Below are positions 53,812 to 62,514 of a stretch of DNA of 64,000 nt, in pieces. A model generated the notes under the pieces. The model saw only the letters and a list, made by a program, of their open reading frames with translations. It had not been told where the DNA came from and did not search any database. The position numbers and the translations under genes are program-made. The DNA is from Eubacteriales bacterium (lineage in GTDB: Bacteria > Bacillota > Clostridia > Lachnospirales > Lachnospiraceae): assembly GCA_030533405.1 (NCBI GenBank), contig JAUNJF010000012.1:1-64000 (forward strand). Direction: 5' to 3'. Position 1 is the first letter of the stretch; every line of letters starts with the position of its first letter.

Positions 53812-53836
53812 AAAATGCTGATTTTTTCAGTGTTTT
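53812..53836 (+). terminator. Weak terminator after the NlpC/P60 gene
   Basis: AAAATGCTGA and TCAGTGTTTTC can pair with G-U positions around a T-rich loop immediately after the stop codon. Confidence 0.45.
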
Positions 53837-53852
53837 CTAGCAATTCTTTGTA

Positions 53853-53880
53853 TTGACAAAATGTGGGCAAATGATACAAT
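53853..53880 (+). promoter_or_regulatory. Promoter of the first wall-binding transglutaminase gene
   Basis: TTGACA (53853-53858), 16 bases, TACAAT (53875-53880). Confidence 0.7.
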
Positions 53881-53933
53881 TATTTATAGAAGTTTATCTT
53901 TGAACGACAAGTTTTTACAAAAGAGGTATGAGG

Positions 53934-54818
53934 ATGAAAAGAGAATCATGGAAGAATGCAAGTTGCGTAGCAAAGCTTAGTTTGGTTGCTGTTGCAATGA
54001 TGGTATCAGGTGCAAAGGTACAGGCAAAGGAGTTGCCACAGTTTGGTGAAACGACACAGGAAAGCACGACAACAGAGTCTGAGAAAACACAGAAGAAAGA
54101 GACTACAAAGAAAAAAGCAAAATTTGTCAAGAAGAATGGTATTACATATTATTTGAATGCTGACGGTAAGAAAGTAAAAAGTAAGTTTGTTACTGTGAAG
54201 AAGAAAACATATTACCTGAATAAAAAGGGTGCTGTACAAAAAGGATGGATGAAAAAAGGTGGAGAATATTATTTCTTTGATCGTTCAACTGGCGTACAAA
54301 AGAAAAGTGGCAAAGCAGATGATATTGTGATTAAAAATGGTAAGGCAAAGAAAACTGCTTATAACACAAAAAAGATAGAGGCTATGATGAAAGCTGCAGC
54401 TTTAGTAGAGAAGAATACAAAGGCAACAGACAGCAAGGAAGAAAAGTTGAAAAAGATGTTTTACTGGGTTGCACAGGGTCCGTATAAGCGTTTTCGCAGA
54501 TTGCGTGAAGTACGAAGTAATAAGGGATGGGAAATCGATTACGCAAACGATATGCTAAAGGGAAGCAAGCGAGAAGGTTGTTGTGTGTCGAATGCTTGCA
54601 CGTTGGCGTACTTTGCAAGAGAATGTGGGTATAAGACAGTTTATGTATGTGATGATACAGAACACGCATGGGTAGAAATTGATGGAAAGGTATATGATAC
54701 ATTATTTGCTGAGATGACCGCACATGGTGGATCAACAAAGAATCCGAATTATAAAGATTATTTCAAATCGACTTATCAGAAGACAAAGCTAGTATGTGTG
54801 AATAAATTGAAAGTATAA
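53934..54818 (+). CDS. Secreted wall-binding transglutaminase-like protein
   Basis: 294 residues. Signal peptide (LSLVAVAMMVSGAKVQAKE), a Thr/Glu/Lys linker, two to three choline-binding/cell-wall-binding type repeats (GITYYLNADGKKVKSKF, KTYYLNKKGAVQKGWMKKGG, GEYYFFDRSTGVQ), then a transglutaminase-like cysteine domain. Its triad is visible: Cys in KREGCCVSNACTLAYF, His in DTEHAWVEIDG, Asp in KVYDTLF. Such domains act as peptidases or cross-linkers on the cell surface. ATG 53934 has AAGAGG 7 bases away. A paralogue of the same design lies at 60702, in the operon that follows. Confidence 0.85.
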   Translation: MKRESWKNASCVAKLSLVAVAMMVSGAKVQAKELPQFGETTQESTTTESEKTQKKETTKKKAKFVKKNGITYYLNADGKKVKSKFVTVKKKTYYLNKKGAVQKGWMKKGGEYYFFDRSTGVQKKSGKADDIVIKNGKAKKTAYNTKKIEAMMKAAALVEKNTKATDSKEEKLKKMFYWVAQGPYKRFRRLREVRSNKGWEIDYANDMLKGSKREGCCVSNACTLAYFARECGYKTVYVCDDTEHAWVEIDGKVYDTLFAEMTAHGGSTKNPNYKDYFKSTYQKTKLVCVNKLKV

Positions 54819-54837
54819 TCGAGAATATGATTTCATC

Positions 54838-54876
54838 AAACAGGGTTGTGGTGTGAAGTACCGCAGCCCTGTTTTG
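54838..54876 (+). terminator. Terminator between the transglutaminase gene and algI
   Basis: AAACAGGGTTGTGGT (54838-54852) pairs with ACCGCAGCCCTGTTT (54860-54874), mostly Watson-Crick. Confidence 0.85.
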
Positions 54877-54927
54877 TGGGAAATGAAGGATAAACGACTG
54901 ATAAATGAGAGGTAGGAGAGCCCAAAG

Positions 54928-56349
54928 ATGATTTTTAGTTCACTTGAATTTATATGTGTATTTTTACCAATAGTATTTTTGCTGTATTGTATTGTGCCGA
55001 CTATTCGATTAAAGAATGCGTTGTTAATTATTGCAAGTTTGATTTTTTATGCATATGGAGAACCAGTTTATGTATTACTAATGCTTGCAAGTGCGTTAGT
55101 AAATTATTTGTTTGCTCGTGCAATTGCAGCAATGGAAAAGGGAAGAAAGCCTATTTTAGCTGGAGCGGTTATTGCGAATTTAGGTATTTTAGCAGTGTTT
55201 AAGTATGCAGATTTTTTTGTAGATACATGTAATCGTGTTTTTTCTATGCAGATTGCAAAACCAGGAATAGTGCTTCCTGTAGGTATTTCATTTTTTACAT
55301 TTCAGGCACTTTCCTATGTGATTGATGTGTATGCAAAGCGTGTAGATGTACAAAAGAGTTTCTTTAAAGTACTGTTATATATTTCGTTTTTCCCGCAATT
55401 GATTGCAGGACCGATTGTAAAATACAGAGACATCAGCGAAATGATGCAGGAGCGTAAGATGGATTCTAAAATGATTGCATCTGGTTTTCGCCGTTTTACA
55501 TGTGGTTTAGGAAAAAAAGTGTTGATTGCCAATACTATGGGATATGTTGCAGATCAGGTGTTTGCAGCGCAGTCGTCTGATGTAAATGCCTGTGTGGCAT
55601 GGCTTGGTGCGATTACCTATATGTTTCAGATTTACTATGACTTTAGCGGTTATAGTGATATGGCGATTGGTCTTGGAAAGATGTTCGGATTTCAGTTCAA
55701 GGAAAACTTCCAATATCCATATGGGGCTGTTACGGTACAGGACTTTTGGCATAAATGGCACATTTCGTTATCTACCTGGTTTAAGGAATATTTGTATATT
55801 CCGTTAGGTGGTAACCGCAAGGGTACAGCGAGAACCTGTTTGAATCGTTTGATTGTATTTTTCTGTACAGGTCTTTGGCATGGTGCCAATTGGACATTTG
55901 TTCTTTGGGGATTATGGCATGGTATGTTTTTGTTGTTTGAAACATATGTACCAGTTATTAAGAAAATGCCGAAGGTGGTTACGAGACTTTACACTTTGTT
56001 GGAGGTGTGTGTTGGTTTTGTGATGTTCCGTGCGGATACATTGTCACAGGGAGCGTTTATGATAAAGCAAATGTTTAGTGGTTTTGTGACCAATCAGGCG
56101 GCTACAAGTTTGGCATGGCAACAGTTAACACCTTGGTTTATTGTGATGATCGTGTTGGCTGTGGTTGGAGCAGCTCCGATTCGTGTGATTGCGGATAAGG
56201 TGCGAGAACAGGTTGTAAAGGAAGAGGTAACTGGAACATGGAGAACGGTTGATATTTTGTTGTATGTTCTTTCTGTTTTATTGCTGGCTTGGTGCGTGAT
56301 TCGATTGTCAGGTAGTACCTATAATCCGTTTATTTATTTCCGTTTTTAG
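54928..56349 (+). CDS. algI: MBOAT acyltransferase, AlgI/DltB-like
   Basis: 473-residue membrane-bound O-acyltransferase with about 11 helices. Seen: MIFSSLEFICVFLPIVFLLY, ASLIFYAYGEP, LPVGISFFTFQALSYVIDVY, YDFSGYSDMAIGLGKMFGF and the catalytic-His block FCTGLWHGANWTFVLWGLWH. Proteins like this pass acetyl groups across the membrane to polysaccharides (alginate, peptidoglycan or other surface polymers). It is followed by an AlgJ/DHHW-type gene 13 bases later, the usual MBOAT partner. First gene of an eight-gene run to 63231 with gaps of at most 26 bases. Confidence 0.93.
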   Translation: MIFSSLEFICVFLPIVFLLYCIVPTIRLKNALLIIASLIFYAYGEPVYVLLMLASALVNYLFARAIAAMEKGRKPILAGAVIANLGILAVFKYADFFVDTCNRVFSMQIAKPGIVLPVGISFFTFQALSYVIDVYAKRVDVQKSFFKVLLYISFFPQLIAGPIVKYRDISEMMQERKMDSKMIASGFRRFTCGLGKKVLIANTMGYVADQVFAAQSSDVNACVAWLGAITYMFQIYYDFSGYSDMAIGLGKMFGFQFKENFQYPYGAVTVQDFWHKWHISLSTWFKEYLYIPLGGNRKGTARTCLNRLIVFFCTGLWHGANWTFVLWGLWHGMFLLFETYVPVIKKMPKVVTRLYTLLEVCVGFVMFRADTLSQGAFMIKQMFSGFVTNQAATSLAWQQLTPWFIVMIVLAVVGAAPIRVIADKVREQVVKEEVTGTWRTVDILLYVLSVLLLAWCVIRLSGSTYNPFIYFRF

Positions 56350-56362
56350 GGAGGTGGGGCAA

Positions 56363-57808
56363 ATGAAAAAATTAGGAAATTCCGTTTATATGATTGTTTG
56401 TAGGATTGTTTGTTTGCTTCCGCTCGTTGGAATGATTTTTTACAAAACAGACAGTACAACCGAAAATCGTACTTTGGCATCTATGCCAAGTGTGATGAAA
56501 GATGATAAGGTGAACGTTTCGTTTTTGAAGGAATTAGGTGGTTATTTTGAAGATCATTTTGCCTTTCGACAGGAACTGGTATCGGCAGATGCGGAAATTC
56601 AAAGTAAGGTATTTCACGTTTCTAATGTGGATACAGTTATGGTGGGAGAGGATGATTGGCTGTATTATACAGATACATTGGATGACTTTTTGGGAAGAAA
56701 TGTCATGTCGGAACGTCAGTTGTATTGTACGGCACATAATCTTTCGTTGTTGCAAAGGTACGTAAATGCACAAGGGGTACCATTTGTATTTACAGTGGCT
56801 CCAAATAAAAATACATTGTATCCAGAGCATATGCCATATTATACAGAGCGCAAAGCAGATACCAATAAGAATATTGATTTGTTAAAACCAGTGTTAGAGA
56901 ACTGTGGCGTGGAATACGTGGATTTGTTTCCGTTATTTGAAGAACAAAATGAGACTTTGTATTTAAAAAGAGATTCGCACTGGAATAACAAAGGCGCGGT
57001 GTTAGCGTATGATGTTTTATTGGATGAATTGCAAAGAGAACATGAAACATATGAAAGTGTTAAGGCGATTCGTACAAAAACTGCGTATGGCGATTTGAAT
57101 AAGATGATTTATCCGCTGACTGCAAAACCGGAATGGGATTATTATTATCAGAATGAGAAGCAATGGACGTACACATCAGAAGAGGAAAATGTAGAGGCTG
57201 CTTGGATTCAGACAAAGAATGAAGATGGTTCGGGTTCGTTATTGATGTTTCGTGATTCGTTTGGTAATACTTTGTTGCCATTGATGGCGCAGGAGTTCTC
57301 GGATGCAGCATTCTCAAAAGGTGTTCCGTATCGTATTGAAGAATACATGAAGAAATGTGAACCGGAATTTGTGATTGTGGAAAAGGTTGAGAGAAACTTA
57401 GATGAATATATGCATACACCACCAGTTATGCATGCGTTAGAGGTGGACTTGTCGGATGCGCATGCGGATGTGCAGGATGGTGCAACCCTTGATGTACAGG
57501 TGGCGGATGAGGATGTGCAATATTATTGTCTGTCGGGAGAATTAAGTGAATCTGTCGCAAATTCAAATGACAATATTTATATTCGTTTGCAGATAGGTGA
57601 TACTGCGAAGGTATATGAAGCGTTTACAACAGTGGATGAGAACACAGATTATTGTTATCGTATGTACCTTTCGAAAACACAGTTGGTAAGTGATGGATTG
57701 GGTACTGGCGAAGTAAGTGTGAATGTATTTGTGGGTGCTGATGCGTTAGAGAAAAAGGTTTGTACAAAACAAGTGAACTGGGATGATTTTTCGTTGAGCG
57801 ATGAATAG
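56363..57808 (+). CDS. AlgJ/AlgX-like SGNH acetyltransferase (DHHW family)
   Basis: 481 residues. One N-terminal membrane helix (IVCRIVCLLPLVGMIFY), then an exported SGNH-type domain. Motifs: TVAPNKNTLYPEHMPYY, the signature KRDSHWNNKGAVLAYD (Asp-x-His) and LLMFRDSFGNTLLPLMAQ (Ser), as in AlgJ/AlgX and DHHW proteins that transfer acetyl from the MBOAT to a polymer. A C-terminal beta-rich region (about 370-480) with no known family may bind the polymer. ATG 56363 follows GGGAGGTGGGG. Confidence 0.85.
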   Translation: MKKLGNSVYMIVCRIVCLLPLVGMIFYKTDSTTENRTLASMPSVMKDDKVNVSFLKELGGYFEDHFAFRQELVSADAEIQSKVFHVSNVDTVMVGEDDWLYYTDTLDDFLGRNVMSERQLYCTAHNLSLLQRYVNAQGVPFVFTVAPNKNTLYPEHMPYYTERKADTNKNIDLLKPVLENCGVEYVDLFPLFEEQNETLYLKRDSHWNNKGAVLAYDVLLDELQREHETYESVKAIRTKTAYGDLNKMIYPLTAKPEWDYYYQNEKQWTYTSEEENVEAAWIQTKNEDGSGSLLMFRDSFGNTLLPLMAQEFSDAAFSKGVPYRIEEYMKKCEPEFVIVEKVERNLDEYMHTPPVMHALEVDLSDAHADVQDGATLDVQVADEDVQYYCLSGELSESVANSNDNIYIRLQIGDTAKVYEAFTTVDENTDYCYRMYLSKTQLVSDGLGTGEVSVNVFVGADALEKKVCTKQVNWDDFSLSDE

Positions 57809-57818
57809 GGTGAGAAGT

Positions 57819-58763
57819 ATGAAAGAAAGATTACAAAAGATGCGATGGCTGTTTGGTGCGGGAATGTTATGTGCGATTGCGCTAACCGGTTGTAATAAGA
57901 CAATGATAAATGTAACAGTGTTAGATGGCAATACAGAGACACAGATGCAAATTGCAGATGGCGCTACGGTTGCGCAGGCTATGCAGGAGGCAGAAATAAT
58001 TGTCGGTGAAAAAGATGAGATACAGCCTGCGATGGGAGAACTTGTAACGGAATCGGATGCTGTGATTACAATTCGTCGGTATGCTAAGATTCAATTGGTA
58101 GAAGATGATGTAACAACTGAGGTGGAAGCTCAGGGTGAGACGGTAGAGGATTTGATTAACCGTGAGGGGATTGTGATTGGTGAACACGATTATGTGGATC
58201 ACGATTTTGCTGCGTATTTGCAAGATGGTATGACGCTACAAGTAGTACATCGTTTAGAGGTTTTTGTCAATGTGGATGGAGAAACCAATACATATTTAAC
58301 GAGAGCGAAAAATGTTGAGGAGTTATTGGCAGAGCAAAAGATTACAATTGATAAGAAGGATAGGGTCAAACCGGAGTTGTCGCAGCCACTAGAAGAAGGA
58401 GATAAAGTGACGATTGAGCGTGTTTCTGTGAAGGAAATTGTCGAAAAGGAGCCCGTTGACTTCGGTACAAAGATTGAGTATTCTAATACTATGTATACGG
58501 ATCAGACCTCTGAAAAAACACCTGGTGTAAAAGGTGAGAAGGAAGTAACATATAAGGTTACTTATGTGGATGGAAAAGAGGAAAAACGAAAGTTTAAGAG
58601 TGAAAAAATAACAAAAGAACCAGTGGCACAGGTGATTGTTCAGGGAACGAAAAAAAGAAGAACGGTTGTTTCAAGAGAGAATGTACCGGATTGTGATGGT
58701 TCTGGACATGGATACTATGTAATAACATGGTCAGATGGTACAGTAGAGTATCAGGATTATTGA
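57819..58763 (+). CDS. Lipoprotein with DUF348 repeats and a G5 domain
   Basis: 314 residues. Signal with lipobox LTGC, so lipid-anchored outside. Two to three DUF348 modules (for example GETVEDLINREGIVIGEHD, TRAKNVEELLAEQKITIDKK) and a G5 domain (VEKEPVDFGTKIEYSN ... VKGEKEVTYKVTYVDGKEE). In Firmicutes these modules normally precede a 3D (MltA-like) or Rpf catalytic domain; here there is none, only a short basic tail ending with GYYVITWSDGTVEYQDY. It may be a wall-binding anchor or regulatory subunit. Start ATG 57819 is used with GGTGAG; an earlier ATG 57801 overlaps the previous gene. Confidence 0.8.
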   Translation: MKERLQKMRWLFGAGMLCAIALTGCNKTMINVTVLDGNTETQMQIADGATVAQAMQEAEIIVGEKDEIQPAMGELVTESDAVITIRRYAKIQLVEDDVTTEVEAQGETVEDLINREGIVIGEHDYVDHDFAAYLQDGMTLQVVHRLEVFVNVDGETNTYLTRAKNVEELLAEQKITIDKKDRVKPELSQPLEEGDKVTIERVSVKEIVEKEPVDFGTKIEYSNTMYTDQTSEKTPGVKGEKEVTYKVTYVDGKEEKRKFKSEKITKEPVAQVIVQGTKKRRTVVSRENVPDCDGSGHGYYVITWSDGTVEYQDY

Positions 58764-58789
58764 TGTAGAAATGAAACGGAGGGGTGTGT

Positions 58790-59704
58790 ATGAAGCGTAA
58801 GTGTATTTGGTTATTGATGTTGGTGACACTTGTATTATCTACGTCGTCTATTTCGGAGGCGGCGACAAAACTTGGGAAACCGATGTTGGTGAATGTGTTA
58901 GCAACAGAAAAGTCGGAAATTAAGCTAATGTGGATGCCAGCACAGGGTGCACAGAAGTATAAGGTGTATCGCGCGACTTCTAAAAAGGGGAAGTATAAGC
59001 TGATTACGACAACAAAGAAGACAAAATACGTGGACAAAAAAGGAACCCCGCTAAAAACATATTACTACAAAGTAAGGGCCATGAAAAAAGACAGCAAAAC
59101 AAAAAAATGGACCTATGGTGCATACAGTAATATTATGAAGAAAAAAGTGCGCAAAAAGGTTAAGAAGATTGCATATGCAGGAGATTCTCTGACGGTAGGT
59201 CTTTTGAATTATGGGAAGGTAAAAGAGAGCAGTAATTTGAAAGTGTATGCGCAGGTCGGAATTGGGGTGGCTGCGTATTACAATAGTGATTTGTTGACCT
59301 CGTTGTTGGACTATAATCCGGACCGTTTATATATTATGTTGGGTGTAAATGATTTGGCAGGGAAGCCGACAGAGGCATCTATGAATCAATCTCTAGCAAA
59401 TTATAAAGCAATTATCCAATCATGTTTGAAAAAGAATCCGGATATGGAAATTGTAGTGACGGAGGTTTGCCCGGTTGGTAGACTTGCAACGGTTCGTATG
59501 GATTCTGTCACATTGTACAATCGAAAATTAGAAGACACATTTATGGACAACGACAATGTGTATTTTTGTGAATTGTATTGGGATGTTGTGGATGAAAATG
59601 GATATTTGAGGAAAGAGTATTCTGCGGGAGATGGTTTACATTGGAATTCCGTAATATATGATGTAATGATGATTCGTCATGCAGAATTGGTAAAAGAATA
59701 TTAG
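58790..59704 (+). CDS. Secreted SGNH hydrolase with Fn3-like domain (1)
   Basis: 304 residues: signal peptide (LLMLVTLVLSTSSISEA), a fibronectin-III-like domain (about 28-115; KLMWMPAQGAQKYKVYRATS), then an SGNH hydrolase with intact catalytic blocks: AGDSLTVG (Ser), GVNDLAG (Asn) and GDGLHWN (Asp and His). Such enzymes add or remove acyl groups on polymers. CGGAGGGG lies 5 bases before ATG 58790. A close paralogue follows immediately. Confidence 0.88.
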   Translation: MKRKCIWLLMLVTLVLSTSSISEAATKLGKPMLVNVLATEKSEIKLMWMPAQGAQKYKVYRATSKKGKYKLITTTKKTKYVDKKGTPLKTYYYKVRAMKKDSKTKKWTYGAYSNIMKKKVRKKVKKIAYAGDSLTVGLLNYGKVKESSNLKVYAQVGIGVAAYYNSDLLTSLLDYNPDRLYIMLGVNDLAGKPTEASMNQSLANYKAIIQSCLKKNPDMEIVVTEVCPVGRLATVRMDSVTLYNRKLEDTFMDNDNVYFCELYWDVVDENGYLRKEYSAGDGLHWNSVIYDVMMIRHAELVKEY

Positions 59705-59719
59705 AAATGAGATGGCGAA

Positions 59720-60694
59720 ATGAGTAAGGACCGACAGGTGATATGTTTTAGATATGTTGTAATATATATTCTTTGTTTGGTTGGTGTGATGTGTTGCAAT
59801 GTGTGTAATGCGGAAGCAAAGAAGATGCCGCTGTATCGAAAAACGATTAAGGATGTATATTTGACAAGACCGGAAATTAATTATGTAGGAGCAACTTCAA
59901 AGGGCGCGATTAGAATCAAATGGGATAAGGTATCACCTAAAAACTATTATGTTGTTTATCGTGCCAAAAAGAAAAAAGGTACTTACAAAAGAATTGCGGT
60001 TACGATGAAGGATACCTATTGTGATCGCACAGGAAAAGCGAATGTAACCTATTATTATAAGGTGACTGCATTAAAATGGAGAGAAGCTGAACATAAATGG
60101 CATGAAAGTAAATTAAGTAAACCGAAAAAAGCGAAGGTGCGTAAGCAGGCAAAGAAAATTGCGTATGTTGGAGATTCCATTACAACAGGATATTCTATTT
60201 ATCATATTGTGGGCAAGGATACCAGGGTGTTTGCGCAAATTGGTCTTCATGCCAGTCGGTTTTATGGAAGCTCTTTGTATCAGAGTCTGTTGCAATATAA
60301 TCCAGATAGAATGGTCATGATGTTTGGTATGAATTCGTTGCCAGGTAATCCGAGTGATGCAGGAATGGATGTACAGACACGTGCAATCTGTTCTGTGATT
60401 AAGCAATGTAAAAAGAAAAATCCAAACATGGAAATTGTGATTATGGGTGTAAGTCCAGTTGGAAGAACAGCTTCTGTGCGTTTGGCAAGTGTAAGACGTT
60501 TCAATGCAAAACTGAAAAAATCCATAAAAGCTTATAAGAATGTGCATTATTTTGAACCTGCAAATGTATTAGCAGATGGAGCCGGCTATTTAAGTCGGGA
60601 GTATGGCGGAGGAGATGGTATTCATTGGAGTCCGAATGCTTATAAGAAAGTATATCAGGCAGTAAATGAATTTGTTTTGGAATGGGAGCAGTGA
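59720..60694 (+). CDS. Secreted SGNH hydrolase with Fn3-like domain (2)
   Basis: 324 residues, clear duplicate of the previous gene: signal sequence ending NAEA, Fn3-like domain (RIKWDKVSPKNYYVVYRAKK), SGNH blocks GDSITTG, GMNSLPG and GDGIHWS. The block-III motif is GMNSL instead of GVNDL. 15 bases after the first copy, so a recent tandem duplication within the operon that has diverged at the sequence level. Likely different substrate or site preference. Confidence 0.87.
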   Translation: MSKDRQVICFRYVVIYILCLVGVMCCNVCNAEAKKMPLYRKTIKDVYLTRPEINYVGATSKGAIRIKWDKVSPKNYYVVYRAKKKKGTYKRIAVTMKDTYCDRTGKANVTYYYKVTALKWREAEHKWHESKLSKPKKAKVRKQAKKIAYVGDSITTGYSIYHIVGKDTRVFAQIGLHASRFYGSSLYQSLLQYNPDRMVMMFGMNSLPGNPSDAGMDVQTRAICSVIKQCKKKNPNMEIVIMGVSPVGRTASVRLASVRRFNAKLKKSIKAYKNVHYFEPANVLADGAGYLSREYGGGDGIHWSPNAYKKVYQAVNEFVLEWEQ

Positions 60695-60701
60695 GAAGGG
60701 T

Positions 60702-61565
60702 ATGAGAAAACATTTAAAAATACATTTTTATTTAATTGCTATGGTACTGTTGGTTTTGATTGGCGCGCAGACGGTATATGCAAAAGATGATTGTGGTGCG
60801 GCTGTAACTACAAAACAGGAAGTGATGCAGATGAAAGCATCAAAAAAGAAAAAGCCAGAGTATCGAATTAAAAAGAAAAATGGAAGAAAGATTTGTTATA
60901 ACAGAAAAGGGAAACGAGTAAGAAAACAATTTGTTACAATCCATGAGAAAACATTCTATTTTGGTGCCAACAGTGTGATGCAAAAGGGTTGGATAAAAGT
61001 AAAGGGTGAGTATTATTATCTTGATCGTAGCAGTGGACAACTACAGAAGAATTGTAAGGTAGATGGTATCAAACTTAGAAAAAGTGGTAAGGCGGTTAAA
61101 ACGGAATACAATGTCAAAAAAATCACTACGATGATGACTGCAAGAGAGATTATGACAAAGAATACAAAGTTTACAGATACAAAGCAGCAGAAGCTGATGA
61201 AGATGTTTATGTGGGTTATGAAGCATCCGTATAAGCGATATCGCACGATTCGTAGTGCACGTGTGAATAAAGGCTGGGAAATGGTGTTTGCCAATGATGT
61301 ATATAAAAGCGGACAGGGATGCTGTGTTTCTGAGGCGTGTGCGTTTGCATTTTTAGCACATGAGTGTGGGTATAAAGATGTTTATGTGTGTGATGACACT
61401 GGACATGCATGGACAGAGATAAACGGAAAGGTTTATGATACCTTGTTTGCGGAGGCGAAGAATGGCGGTTCTTATGAGCATCCGGATTTTAAACATTATT
61501 ATGGGGCTAGTTATAGTGTTGCAAAATTGTATCATGGACCATTGATGGGGAAGAAGAAAATATGA
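60702..61565 (+). CDS. Secreted wall-binding transglutaminase-like protein, paralogue
   Basis: 287 residues with the same design as the protein at 53934: signal (HFYLIAMVLLVLIGAQTVYA), wall-binding repeats (KICYNRKGKRVRKQFVTIHE, KTFYFGANSVMQKGWIKVKG, YYYLDRSSGQLQ) and a transglutaminase-like domain with Cys in GQGCCVSEACAFAF, His in DTGHAWTEING and Asp in KVYDTLFAEA. ATG 60702; the stop overlaps the next start (ATGA). Being embedded in the MBOAT operon links its activity to the acylated polymer. Confidence 0.85.
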   Translation: MRKHLKIHFYLIAMVLLVLIGAQTVYAKDDCGAAVTTKQEVMQMKASKKKKPEYRIKKKNGRKICYNRKGKRVRKQFVTIHEKTFYFGANSVMQKGWIKVKGEYYYLDRSSGQLQKNCKVDGIKLRKSGKAVKTEYNVKKITTMMTAREIMTKNTKFTDTKQQKLMKMFMWVMKHPYKRYRTIRSARVNKGWEMVFANDVYKSGQGCCVSEACAFAFLAHECGYKDVYVCDDTGHAWTEINGKVYDTLFAEAKNGGSYEHPDFKHYYGASYSVAKLYHGPLMGKKKI

Positions 61566-62503
61566 GTATGCGTATGGAGAGTGTGAAAAAAATAATTGTG
61601 AGCTGTAGTTTGATTGGAATGGTGTGCGGAGTGATGCCGGCTCAAACGGTATACGGAAGTAGTAAAACGGTTTCGGCGACTACAATCACATATAAAATGG
61701 ATGCAGTTTGTAAGAGAGAAGATGTTAGCAAAGAAACAATAAATGCACTTTTTGCAAAATCAGCTTTTATTGGGAATTCTGTTGGTGTGGGACAGAAAAT
61801 GTATTTTAATTCCAAGGGAAGAGGATTTCTTGGTAATCCCAAGATGTTGGTACAAGGCTGTTATTCGTTTTCAAATGACAAAAGCTTGCACTCGCAGTTT
61901 AGTTTGCAGTATGGAGGAAGACGTTGTCATGCAAAAGATGCCATTGCATATGCAAAGGTAAAATATGTGTTTATTAATATGGGAACGAACGATTTGTGGA
62001 AAGAAGCAGATAGCACATATCTGGATTATGTGGAATATATTAAGGGCATACAAAAACGTAATCCAAATGTTGTCATTTTTATTGAAAGCACAACGCCGAT
62101 GTGCAGTTCAAGAAATGGGCGATATTTAAACAATCATGCAATTAATCGGTTGAATTCTCTTATAGAGCAATATTGTAAAAAACACAAGGATTTATATTAT
62201 GTCGATATTACAAAAGGAATGAGAGATGCAACAGGTGGCTTGAAGAGTGCGTATGCAAGTGATGGATATGTGCATATGACAATGGCTGGTTATGAGGTGT
62301 GGACAAACAATTTGGTGGAATATGTTGAAAATTTGATTGCACAGGAAACAACTGCGAAAAACTTGGTGTTTAAAGTAAAATATACAAAACATATGGATGA
62401 TTATATAAAAGCAAAAAAAGCAGTTGATCAGTTAGAGAAAAGTACAAAAAAAATGAAGCTCGTGAAGCAATTGAAAAAGGTTAAAAAGAAGATTGTGTAC
62501 TAG
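61562..62503 (+). CDS. Secreted SGNH-like hydrolase with altered block I
   Basis: 313 residues: signal peptide (IIVSCSLIGMVCGVMPAQTV), then an SGNH domain whose first block is FIGNSVGVG, Asn replacing the usual Asp before the nucleophile Ser, a normal GTNDL block III, and SDGYVHMTMAGY at the end with Asp and His one residue further apart than usual. A lysine-rich C-terminal tail (KSTKKMKLVKQLKKVKKK) could bind acidic polymers. Coupled to the previous gene by ATGA. Confidence 0.8.
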   Translation: MSMRMESVKKIIVSCSLIGMVCGVMPAQTVYGSSKTVSATTITYKMDAVCKREDVSKETINALFAKSAFIGNSVGVGQKMYFNSKGRGFLGNPKMLVQGCYSFSNDKSLHSQFSLQYGGRRCHAKDAIAYAKVKYVFINMGTNDLWKEADSTYLDYVEYIKGIQKRNPNVVIFIESTTPMCSSRNGRYLNNHAINRLNSLIEQYCKKHKDLYYVDITKGMRDATGGLKSAYASDGYVHMTMAGYEVWTNNLVEYVENLIAQETTAKNLVFKVKYTKHMDDYIKAKKAVDQLEKSTKKMKLVKQLKKVKKKIVY

Positions 62504-62514
62504 AGGAAAGTGAA

